Assembly: GCA_964405325.1 (NCBI GenBank)
Contig: CAYONM010000244.1
Coordinates: 1 to 5,548 of the forward strand
DNA length: 5,548 bases
From: CAYONM01 sp964405325
GTDB lineage: Bacteria; Planctomycetota; UBA11346
Direction of reading: 5' to 3'
Part shown: one piece after another, positions 1 through 5,548 of the stretch
Position numbering within the stretch: the first letter of the stretch is position 1
Layout: each line of letters starts with the position of its first letter
The notes under the pieces: model-generated
What the model was told of the DNA's origin: nothing
Databases searched by the model: none
What the model saw: the letters and a program-made list of their open reading frames with translations, nothing else
Program-made: the position numbers and the translations under genes

Positions 1-123
1 AATCCGGGGCTGTGCCCGCAACTGTCAGCCGGGAGCTGATGGCCACTATGCCACTGAGCGTTCTGCCAGGAACGCCTCGGGAAGGCGGCCAAAAGCGACG
101 ATCGGCGAGCCAGGAGACCTGCC
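1..123 (+). promoter_or_regulatory. Cobalamin riboswitch aptamer, 5' end missing
   Basis: This is the 3' part of an adenosylcobalamin-type riboswitch (Rfam cobalamin family). Conserved blocks are visible in the expected order: the core segment GCTGTGCCCGCAACTGT (9-25), a short hairpin with arms TCAGC and GCTGA (25-29 / 35-39), the B12 box GCCACTG (50-56), a hairpin GCGTTC/GAACGC (58-63 / 70-75) with loop TGCCAG, the GGGAAGGC block (79-86), and the closing segment GAGCCAGGAGACCTGCC (107-123). The first bases, AATCCGGGGC, lie inside the aptamer, so the 5' strand of the closing helix and the first hairpins are cut off by the window edge. It sits directly upstream of btuB, the classic target, where ligand binding lowers expression. 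The class assignment is very secure; exact helix boundaries are approximate. Confidence 0.95.
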
Positions 124-166
124 ATCGCGTCGCTCGTCCGGGAACCGGGATCAGTTCTCCGTGGGT

Positions 167-186
167 GGATGAGTTCATACCTCTCC
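167..186 (+). promoter_or_regulatory. Local leader hairpin overlapping the anti-Shine-Dalgarno candidate
   Basis: The arms GGATGAG (167-173) and CTCTCC (181-186) can form six base pairs with one bulged T at 170 and a 7-nt loop (174-180). The 3' arm shares bases 182-186 with the element complementary to the btuB ribosome binding site, so the two pairings cannot coexist. This is inferred from base complementarity alone, and the hairpin is short. Confidence 0.35.
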
Positions 187-189
187 TCA
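182..189 (+). promoter_or_regulatory. Putative anti-Shine-Dalgarno element of the btuB leader
   Basis: TCTCCTCA (182-189) is a perfect 8-nt reverse complement of TGAGGAGA (306-313), which contains the btuB Shine-Dalgarno sequence. If paired, it would hide the ribosome binding site and block initiation, the usual translational output of cobalamin riboswitches in Gram-negative bacteria. It lies 58 nt after the aptamer and upstream of the terminator candidate. Pyrimidine-rich complements of a Shine-Dalgarno site can arise by chance, so this is a candidate. Confidence 0.5.
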
Positions 190-201
190 GCAGCGACAGT
201 C

Positions 202-227
202 TCGGGATGCTCTGCAGCCCGATTTTT
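202..227 (+). terminator. Intrinsic terminator candidate in the riboswitch expression platform
   Basis: The arms TCGGG (202-206) and CCCGA (218-222) form five pairs. After an A/G mismatch the stem continues with TGC/GCA (208-210 / 214-216) around a TCT loop. The stem is followed at once by TTTTT (223-227). A GC-rich stem followed by a T run, between a riboswitch and its gene, is the expected layout for ligand-controlled transcription attenuation. The T run is short (five, then C) and I could not identify a convincing antiterminator, so conditional control is inferred. Confidence 0.65.
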
Positions 228-306
228 CGCTGCGCGTACGCTATCTGCCGCCGCAGCATGACGTTCAACCAGGACACTCGCGGGCCCGGTGTGCCAGCGG
301 ACAGAT

Positions 307-312
307 GAGGAG
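307..312 (+). promoter_or_regulatory. btuB Shine-Dalgarno site
   Basis: GAGGAG lies 7 nt before the ATG at 320. This spacing picks that ATG over the in-frame ATG at 305, which lies upstream of and overlaps the purine tract and has no comparable site of its own. The tract is also the target of the complementary element at 182-189. Confidence 0.85.
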
Positions 313-319
313 ACAAACC

Positions 320-2149
320 ATGATTTACCGTACCAGCGTTACCGGCGCACTGGCGCTCACCGTATTTTCGGCCGCCGTCACTAAAGCCGACGTGGAATCC
401 GAGCGCCGCGTAACGGCGCCGCCTATGGAATCCGTAATCGTCTACGGCACGCGACTGGAACAGTCCATGACCGAGGTGGGATCGAGCGTCGATGTGATCA
501 GCGCTGAGGACATCGAGGCCCTGGGTTTTGACTTCACCGTCGATGCGCTGGCCTCCGCCCCCGGCGTGACCACCAACACCAATGGCGCCTTCGGCGGCCA
601 GGCCGGGGTGCGCATCCGCGGCGCCAGCAGCGAACAAACGCTGGTGCTGCTCGACGGCGTCCCCGTGAACGATCCAACGTCTCCCGGAGGTGGCTTTAAT
701 TTCGCACGCTTTGACCCGGAAAACGTTGAGCGCATTGAAATCCTCAAGGGGCCGCAGTCGACGCTCTGGGGCACGGATGCAATCGGCGGCGTCGTTTCCA
801 TAACAACCAAACAACCTTCGCCGGGCCTCGGCGGCAGCGTATTCGGTGAGTACGGGGCTTTCGATACCTTCCGCGGCGGCGCGTCCCTGGCCGGTGCCGA
901 TGATCGGGGTGACTTTCGTCTGGCCGCTGTGCGGACGGATTCGGACGGCATATCCAAGGCCGACGAAGCTAACGGCAACGACGAGGAAGACGGCTATGAG
1001 GCGACTACCCTGTCCGCCAGCGGTGGGCTCGCGCTCGGCGACCGCGGCGCGCGCATCGAGAGTTCAGTGCTGTGGACGGATGCCTCCTCGGAATTCGACA
1101 GCTTCACGGGCGGTGCCCAGGGGAGCGTCGCTGATGGGGACCAGGTGAGCGAGACGGAGGAACTGGCCGCGAACGTGACGCTTATTGCGCCGCTGCTCGA
1201 CGGGCGCCTGGACAACCAGTTCCTGCTGGGCTACGCCGATATTGATCGCCAGAATTTCAGCGACGGCCAGTCCAGCTTCGCCGCTGAGGGACAGCGGTCC
1301 ATACTGCGCTACCAGGGCACGCTCACGCTGAACGACCGCAACACGCTTGCCTTCGGCGCTGAGCGCGAAGACATGGAGGCCAACGACGACGACAGCAACA
1401 TCAACGGCTACTTCGCGCTCTATGAATTCCGCCCCCTGGAGGCGCTGACCTTAACGGGCGGCCTGCGCCACGACGACCACAACCGTTTCGGCGGCGAAAC
1501 CACAGCCCGTGTTGCCGCGGCTTTCAATCCCACCGACACCCTGACCCTGCGCACGAGCTGGGGCGAGGGCTTCAAGGCACCGACGATCTTTCAGACCACC
1601 TATATCTGTGGTTTTTGCGGTCTCAGCGAACCCAATGCCGACCTTGCCCCGGAAACCAGCGAGGCCTTTGACGTCGGCCTGGAATGGCGCAGCAGCGACG
1701 GTCGTCTCGCGGCGGGACTGACCGTTTTTGATCAGTCGTCGAAGAACCTCATCGACTTTTCCTTCACCGCCGGCTACGACAATATCGAGGAAGTCGACAG
1801 TCGTGGCGCGGAGCTCTTCGCTCGCGTGCAGCTTTCGGACTCGCTGCGCTTGAACGCCAACTATGCCAACATCGANNNNNNNNNNNNNNNNNNNNNNNNN
1901 NNNNNNNNNNNNNNNNNNNNNNNNNNNNNNNNNNNNNNNNNNNNNNNNNNNNNNNNNNNNNNNNNNNNNNNNNNNAACACGACCCTCGATGACTGGACGC
2001 GCTTCGATCTCAACGGGCGTTGGGCTGTCAGCGGCTCGCTGGAATTGTTCGCGCGCATCGAGAACCTTCTCGACGAGGACTACCAGCAAATTCTCGGCTA
2101 CGGCACGCCGGGGCGTTCGGCCTACGTGGGTGCACGGCTGCGCTACTGA
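320..2149 (+). CDS. btuB: TonB-dependent outer-membrane cobalamin receptor BtuB (contains an assembly gap)
   Basis: It imports cobalamin and related corrinoids across the outer membrane using TonB-ExbBD energy. The ATG at 320 gives a signal peptide of about 23 residues (MIYRTSVTGALALTVFSAA...), then a TonB-box-like stretch ESVIVYG (residues 37-43). The plug domain follows to about residue 155, with the family signatures VRIRG, LLDGVPVNDP and VERIEILKGPQSTLWG. The rest is the beta-barrel, ending IENLLDEDYQQILGYGTPGR and a terminal ARLRY. With the gap counted as written, it is about 609 residues, near the 614 of the E. coli precursor. Residues 214-226 form an acidic loop (NDEEDGY) that may match the calcium-binding loop of E. 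coli BtuB. A CGFC pair (residues 430 and 433) lies in the barrel, probably in an external loop. Specificity for B12 over other ligands rests mainly on the riboswitch and the cob neighbours. About 33 residues are hidden by N; the real number is unknown. Confidence 0.93.
   Translation: MIYRTSVTGALALTVFSAAVTKADVESERRVTAPPMESVIVYGTRLEQSMTEVGSSVDVISAEDIEALGFDFTVDALASAPGVTTNTNGAFGGQAGVRIRGASSEQTLVLLDGVPVNDPTSPGGGFNFARFDPENVERIEILKGPQSTLWGTDAIGGVVSITTKQPSPGLGGSVFGEYGAFDTFRGGASLAGADDRGDFRLAAVRTDSDGISKADEANGNDEEDGYEATTLSASGGLALGDRGARIESSVLWTDASSEFDSFTGGAQGSVADGDQVSETEELAANVTLIAPLLDGRLDNQFLLGYADIDRQNFSDGQSSFAAEGQRSILRYQGTLTLNDRNTLAFGAEREDMEANDDDSNINGYFALYEFRPLEALTLTGGLRHDDHNRFGGETTARVAAAFNPTDTLTLRTSWGEGFKAPTIFQTTYICGFCGLSEPNADLAPETSEAFDVGLEWRSSDGRLAAGLTVFDQSSKNLIDFSFTAGYDNIEEVDSRGAELFARVQLSDSLRLNANYANIXXXXXXXXXXXXXXXXXXXXXXXXXXXXXXXXXXNTTLDDWTRFDLNGRWAVSGSLELFARIENLLDEDYQQILGYGTPGRSAYVGARLRY
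1876..1975. other. Assembly gap (100 N) inside btuB
   Basis: A run of exactly 100 unknown bases separates LRLNANYANI from NTTLDDWTRFDL in the receptor barrel. A round 100 is a common placeholder for a gap of unknown size. The reading frame happens to continue across it, and both flanks match consecutive parts of one receptor, so the join looks right, but the true length and any frameshift inside cannot be judged. Confidence 0.98.
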
Positions 2150-2152
2150 GCC

Positions 2153-3643
2153 ATGACCGGCCGGGCCATCATGCTGCAAGGCACCGGCTCGGACGTCGGC
2201 AAGTCCTTACTGGTCGCGGCTCTGTGCCGTCTCGCGGTCCGCCGGGGTCTGCGCGTGGCCCCGTTCAAGGCGCAAAACATGTCGAACAACGCCGCCGCCT
2301 GCCCGGGCGGTGGCGAGATTGGCCGGGCCCAGGCGCTGCAGGCACGGGCAGCGGGCCTGCCCCCCCACCCGGACATGAACCCGGTTCTGCTCAAGCCACA
2401 GACAGACCGCAGCGCCCAGGTGGTGGTGCAGGGTGAGGTGCGCTCTACGCTCGAGGCCACTGACTATGTGGCCGCGCGCGCATCACTCCTTGAGCCTGTG
2501 GTGGAGAGTTTTCATCGGCTGGCGGCGCAGGTCGATCTGGTGCTTGTGGAGGGCGCGGGCAGCCCGGCGGAGATCAACCTGCGCCGCGGTGATATCGCCA
2601 ATATGGGCTTTGCCCGTCGGCTCGGCGTGCCGGTCTGCCTGGTCGGCGACATCGACCGCGGCGGCGTCATTGCCAGTCTGGTTGGCACAAAGGCGGTCAT
2701 CGATCCCGCAGACGCTGAACTGGTACGCGCCTGTCTGATCAATCGTTTTCGCGGTGATCGCGGCTTGTTTGCCGAGGGTGTGGCCGCCATCGAGCGGCTG
2801 ACCGGCTGGCCCTGTCTCGGCGTGGTGCCGTGGCTCGCTGCGGCCTCACAGCTGCCGGCCGAAGATGCCCTGGGCATTGCATCTGACACTGACTCGCATG
2901 ACCGCGACGCGCTGCGAGTGGTCGCGCCCATGTTATCGCGGATCGCCAACTTCGATGATGCGGACCCGCTGCGCCGCGAGCCCGGCGTCGACTTCCAGTG
3001 GATTCCGCCCGGACGCCCGCTGCCACGGGACGCTGACGTGGTGATGCTCTTCGGCACCAAATCGACCCTTGGCGACCTCGCGTTTCTGCGCGCCCAGGGC
3101 TGGGATATCGATATTCAGGCACACGTTCGCGCCGGGGGGCGAGTGCTCGGCCTGTGCGGGGGATTTCAGATGCTCGGGCACTGGATCCGCGATCCCGAGG
3201 GCGTCGATGGCAGCCCCGGCGACGCCCCGGGCCTCGGCCTCCTCGACGTGGACACCGTCATGCGCGCGGACAAGCGCGTGTCGCCGGTGCGGGGTCGCTG
3301 CGCGCGCAGCGCCGTTCCGATAAGCGGTTACGAGATTCACAGTGGCCGCACAGAAGGAGCGGCAACGGCACGACCGATGTTTCTCCTCGGTGATACCCCC
3401 GATGGGGCCCGCAGCCCGGACGGGCGCATCGCCGGGACCTACCTGCACGGCATCTTCGACAACGATAGCTACCGGCGCAGCTGGCTCGCTGAACACGGCG
3501 CGAGCGGCGATCCGACGTTGGCATTCGACGCGGCGATCGAAACGGCGCTGGATGCGGTCGCCGACGGCGTTGCCGACGCGGTGGATCTCGAGCGCTTCTT
3601 CGCCCTCGCCCAGCAGCCACAGGATAGCGGACCGGGGTCTTGA
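2153..3643 (+). CDS. cobQ: Cobyric acid synthase, glutamine-hydrolysing
   Basis: This cytoplasmic enzyme amidates carboxylates b, d, e and g of adenosylcobyrinic acid a,c-diamide, using ATP and glutamine, to give adenosylcobyric acid. The N-terminal half is a P-loop dethiobiotin-synthetase-like domain: Walker A GTGSDVGKS (residues 10-18), then PFKAQNMSNN (37-46), GGEIGRAQ, MNPVLLKP, EGAGSPAEINLR (133-144) and DIDRGGVIASL (166-176). The C-terminal half is a class I glutaminase-like domain with nucleophile Cys335 in LGLCGGFQMLG, YEIHSGRT, and His432 in GTYLHGIFDN. At 496 residues it is a normal length for the family. The ATG is 3 nt after the btuB stop; a second in-frame ATG at 2171 (Met7) would leave the P-loop whole but start it abruptly. 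No strong Shine-Dalgarno is seen, so translation is probably coupled to btuB. The salmonella name is cbiP. The identification is secure. Confidence 0.97.
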   Translation: MTGRAIMLQGTGSDVGKSLLVAALCRLAVRRGLRVAPFKAQNMSNNAAACPGGGEIGRAQALQARAAGLPPHPDMNPVLLKPQTDRSAQVVVQGEVRSTLEATDYVAARASLLEPVVESFHRLAAQVDLVLVEGAGSPAEINLRRGDIANMGFARRLGVPVCLVGDIDRGGVIASLVGTKAVIDPADAELVRACLINRFRGDRGLFAEGVAAIERLTGWPCLGVVPWLAAASQLPAEDALGIASDTDSHDRDALRVVAPMLSRIANFDDADPLRREPGVDFQWIPPGRPLPRDADVVMLFGTKSTLGDLAFLRAQGWDIDIQAHVRAGGRVLGLCGGFQMLGHWIRDPEGVDGSPGDAPGLGLLDVDTVMRADKRVSPVRGRCARSAVPISGYEIHSGRTEGAATARPMFLLGDTPDGARSPDGRIAGTYLHGIFDNDSYRRSWLAEHGASGDPTLAFDAAIETALDAVADGVADAVDLERFFALAQQPQDSGPGS

Positions 3644-4590
3644 CGCATCTGGAGCTGCTGCTCGCTGCCTGGGTCGTCGACGTCTGCGTCGGCTGGCCCG
3701 ACGGCTTGTACCGCCGCATTCGACACCCGGTAGTGTGGCTGGGGGCCTTCATCACAGTACTTGAAAAGCGCTTCAACCGGCCTGCCTGGAGCGTCACAGG
3801 GCGATCCTGGGCCGGTGCCCTGGTCAGCCTTGGCTGCGTGGCCCTGGCCAGCGTTCTTACGGCACTGCTCGAGGTCGCGCTTGAAGACAGCGCCCCGGGG
3901 CAGTGGTTTCTGGTTGCCGTCGCTTCGAGCATGCTCGCCACCCGCAGCCTGTACGAGCATGTGCGCGCCGTGGCGACGCCCCTGCGCCGCGGCAATCTGC
4001 CGGCTGCCCGTCGTGCCGTCAGGGCGATTGTCGGTCGCGATCCCGCCACGCTGGATGAGATGGCTGTCGCCCGGGCCAGCCTTGAAAGCCTGGCGGAAAA
4101 CGCCTCGGACGGTATCGTCGCACCACTGTGCTGGGGGGTTGTCTTCGGCTTGCCGGGATTGGCAGCCTACAAAACCATCAATACGCTCGATTCGATGCTG
4201 GGGCATCGCAGCGAACGCCTGCGGGCTTTCGGCGCTTTCCCGGCTCGCCTCGATGATTTCGCCAACGTCGTGCCCGCGCGGCTCACGGGGTGGCTTTTCG
4301 CCCTGGCGAGCCGGCGTGTCGCAGCGTATCGGATTATGCGGCGCGACGCCCGGCGCCACCGCTCGCCCAACGCGGGTTGGCCGGAGGCGGCCATGGCGGG
4401 CGCACTCGGTGTGCGCCTGTCCGGACCGCGGCGCTACCAGGGGCACATCTCGGACGACCCCTGGCTCAACCCGGAGGCGCGCGACCCCGGCTCCAGCGAC
4501 GTTTTTCGCGGCCTGAAGCTCTATCGCCAGGCACTGAGTCTGCTGGGCCTGCTGCTGCTCGCAGCGGTGTTGTGGGGTTGGCTTCGATGA
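3640..4590 (+). CDS. cbiB: Adenosylcobinamide-phosphate synthase CbiB (CobD in Pseudomonas naming)
   Basis: This integral membrane enzyme attaches (R)-1-amino-2-propanol O-2-phosphate to adenosylcobyric acid, forming adenosylcobinamide phosphate. It uses the products of the genes on either side. Family motifs seen are HPVVWLG (residues 29-35), IVGRD (130-134), ENASDGIVAPL (153-163), NTLDSMLGHR (181-190) and SPNAGWPEAAMAGALG (242-257). Hydrophobic segments lie near residues 4-18, 58-81, 88-104, 158-178, 207-223 and 298-315. The 316-residue length is typical. The start is TTG at 3640: an in-frame TAG at 3625-3627 lies just upstream and no ATG or GTG gives the conserved N-terminus. TTG overlaps the cobQ stop by 4 nt (TTGA). 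The only purine run nearby, GGGG at 3634-3637, is too close to serve well, so reinitiation after cobQ is likely. The product is certain; the start is well supported. Confidence 0.96.
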   Translation: MTHLELLLAAWVVDVCVGWPDGLYRRIRHPVVWLGAFITVLEKRFNRPAWSVTGRSWAGALVSLGCVALASVLTALLEVALEDSAPGQWFLVAVASSMLATRSLYEHVRAVATPLRRGNLPAARRAVRAIVGRDPATLDEMAVARASLESLAENASDGIVAPLCWGVVFGLPGLAAYKTINTLDSMLGHRSERLRAFGAFPARLDDFANVVPARLTGWLFALASRRVAAYRIMRRDARRHRSPNAGWPEAAMAGALGVRLSGPRRYQGHISDDPWLNPEARDPGSSDVFRGLKLYRQALSLLGLLLLAAVLWGWLR

Positions 4591-5548
4591 ACGATGATCT
4601 AGAACACGGCGGTGCCCTCGATCGCCTGCGGCATAAATTTCCCGATGCGCCACAGCCCTGGCTCGATCTGTCGACGGGCATCAACCCCTGGCCCTATCCG
4701 CACACGGACTGCCCGCGGTCAGTATTTGAGCACCTGCCCCGGCAGGAGGACTTCGCGGTCTGCCGCGAGGCCATGGCACACGCGTTTAACGCACCGATAG
4801 ACAACCTTCTAATCGCGCCGGGCAGCGAGCTGCTGATCCGACTTCTGCCAACGGTCCTGCGCCTGCGGTCTGTGGCCGTCCTGGCGCCCGGCTACGGCGA
4901 CCATGGCAAGGCCTGGCGCGCCGCCGGTGCAGCCGTCACCGACCGCGCCAGCCCGCTCGACAGGGCTCTCGACAGCGGTACCGATACTGATGCGGTTGTG
5001 CTTTGTAACCCGAACAACCCGGACGGGCAGCAGTTCGATCCCGATGTGCTGGACGCGCTGCGCGCGCGTCTCGCGCGCAGGGGCGGTTGGCTCATCGTCG
5101 ACGAGGCCTACGCTGATCTGAAGCCAGCGCTGAGCTGCGCGCCCCTTGCCGGCAGCGATGGGCTGATCGTACTGCGCTCCTTCGGCAAATTTTACGGCCT
5201 CGCCGGGCTCCGTCTCGGCGCCTTGCTCGCACCCTCGGAAATCCTGCGGGCCATGGCCGTCCGACTCGGTGTCTGGCCGGTCAGTGGGCCGGCCCTGGCC
5301 ATCGGAGCTCGCGCCTACAGCGACTGCGCCTGGCAGCTCCAAACCCGCCAGCAGCTTCCCACTGCGGCCACCGCCCTGGATGCGGTGCTGCGCAAGGCAG
5401 GCCACCCGGCGTGCGGCGGAACCGCGCTTTTTCGCTACCTGCGCTGCCCCGACGCCCACGCGCTGTGGGAGCGCCTGGCACGGTCCGGGATTTACACCCG
5501 TCGTTTTGCCTGGAGCCGGGAGCACCTGCGCATTGGCCTGCCGGACAG
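4587..5548 (+). CDS. cobD: L-threonine-O-3-phosphate decarboxylase, 3' end outside window (CobC in Pseudomonas naming)
   Basis: This PLP enzyme of the class I/II aminotransferase fold decarboxylates L-threonine phosphate to (R)-1-amino-2-propanol O-2-phosphate, the linker used by CbiB. The frame is open from ATG 4587 to the last base: 320 codons plus 2 nt, with no stop. N-terminal EHGG (residues 6-9) and DLSTGINPWPYP (27-38) are typical of this family and separate it from its close relative histidinol-phosphate aminotransferase (HisC). NPNNPDG (141-147), DEAYAD (172-177) and SFGKFYGLAGLRLG (198-211) supply the cofactor pocket, with Lys201 the Schiff-base lysine and Arg209 likely holding the PLP phosphate. 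Arg315 in LRIGLP probably binds the substrate carboxylate. Relatives are about 330-360 residues, so only a short tail is missing. The start overlaps the cbiB stop by 4 nt (ATGA), with a weak GGGGTTGG run upstream, suggesting coupling. In HisC-like families names are easily confused, but the cob context settles it. Confidence 0.94.
   Translation, partial: MNDDLEHGGALDRLRHKFPDAPQPWLDLSTGINPWPYPHTDCPRSVFEHLPRQEDFAVCREAMAHAFNAPIDNLLIAPGSELLIRLLPTVLRLRSVAVLAPGYGDHGKAWRAAGAAVTDRASPLDRALDSGTDTDAVVLCNPNNPDGQQFDPDVLDALRARLARRGGWLIVDEAYADLKPALSCAPLAGSDGLIVLRSFGKFYGLAGLRLGALLAPSEILRAMAVRLGVWPVSGPALAIGARAYSDCAWQLQTRQQLPTAATALDAVLRKAGHPACGGTALFRYLRCPDAHALWERLARSGIYTRRFAWSREHLRIGLPD
5058..5080 (+). repeat. 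Perfect 9-bp inverted repeat inside cobD
   Basis: CTGCGCGCG (5058-5066) and CGCGCGCAG (5072-5080) are perfect inverted copies around a CGTCT loop. They encode the Arg/Ala/Leu-rich LRARLARR stretch. No T run follows, so this is not a terminator. In such GC-rich coding sequence it may be only a by-product of codon choice. Confidence 0.5.

Noticed and set aside
137..149. Small hairpin CCGG-GAA-CCGG after the aptamer as a terminator or antiterminator
   Set aside because: The stem has only four strong pairs plus a T-G wobble, no T run follows, and its arms have at most four bases complementary to the terminator arms.
12..308. Open reading frame of 98 codons across the leader
   Set aside because: It runs through the conserved riboswitch and the terminator candidate, has no recognisable protein features, and is explained by structured non-coding RNA.
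305..319. Upstream in-frame ATG at 305 as the btuB start
   Set aside because: The Shine-Dalgarno tract GAGGAG (307-312) lies downstream of that ATG and is ideally placed for the ATG at 320, which also gives a cleaner signal peptide.
350..354. CTGGC early in btuB as the kissing-loop partner of the aptamer loop TGCCAG (64-69)
   Set aside because: The 5-nt match is easily due to chance and lies inside the coding region, far from the usual position. I found no better partner between 124 and 319, so the L13 loop remains unidentified.
442..978. Long minus-strand reading frame opposite btuB
   Set aside because: It is a GC-rich shadow of a clearly homologous plus-strand gene, with low-complexity Ser/Pro/Arg content.
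3469..4653. 394-codon minus-strand reading frame opposite cobQ, cbiB and cobD
   Set aside because: It spans three well-identified plus-strand genes and shows no family motif; it is an antisense artefact of high GC.
4809..5525. Minus-strand 238-codon frame at the window end
   Set aside because: The plus-strand frame from 4587 encodes an unmistakable threonine-phosphate decarboxylase with its PLP lysine and other motifs; the minus frame has none.
1..5548. Mobile elements, CRISPR, tRNA/rRNA or defence genes
   Set aside because: No transposase, integrase, regular spaced repeats or RNA gene signatures were seen. The window is filled by the riboswitch leader and four cobalamin genes.

Overview
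The window is a GC-rich bacterial segment carrying part of a vitamin B12 (cobalamin) locus. All genes lie on the + strand and are packed as one apparent operon: a 5'-truncated cobalamin riboswitch with its leader, then btuB (outer-membrane cobalamin receptor), cobQ (cobyric acid synthase), cbiB (adenosylcobinamide-phosphate synthase) and cobD (threonine-phosphate decarboxylase, running off the window end). The outer-membrane receptor shows a Gram-negative host. The protein style and gene content suggest a proteobacterium, probably a gammaproteobacterium. The acidic receptor would suit a halophilic lineage, but that placement is a guess.

Layout. Positions 1-123 hold the 3' part of a cobalamin aptamer, with the core, the B12 box and the closing segment all recognisable. 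Positions 124-319 are the non-coding leader (expression platform). It contains a good intrinsic-terminator candidate (202-227) and an 8-nt perfect complement (182-189) to the btuB Shine-Dalgarno region. btuB spans 320-2149 and is interrupted by a run of exactly 100 N (1876-1975), an assembly gap in the distal barrel. cobQ starts 3 nt after btuB. cbiB starts at a TTG overlapping the cobQ stop (TTGA). cobD starts at an ATG overlapping the cbiB stop (ATGA). cobD stays open to the last base, so its C-terminus lies outside the window.

How the genes fit together. BtuB imports cobalamins and related corrinoids across the outer membrane with TonB. CobQ amidates adenosylcobyrinic acid a,c-diamide to adenosylcobyric acid. 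CobD decarboxylates L-threonine phosphate to (R)-1-amino-2-propanol phosphate. CbiB joins the products of CobQ and CobD into adenosylcobinamide phosphate. The three enzymes are thus consecutive or converging steps, placed with the uptake receptor behind one B12-sensing leader. This suggests that high cobalamin shuts down both import and late synthesis.

I found no new system, mobile element, CRISPR array, tRNA or rRNA. The most interesting part is the leader, where a transcription terminator and a possible anti-Shine-Dalgarno element coexist. No promoter is visible; it must lie upstream of position 1.
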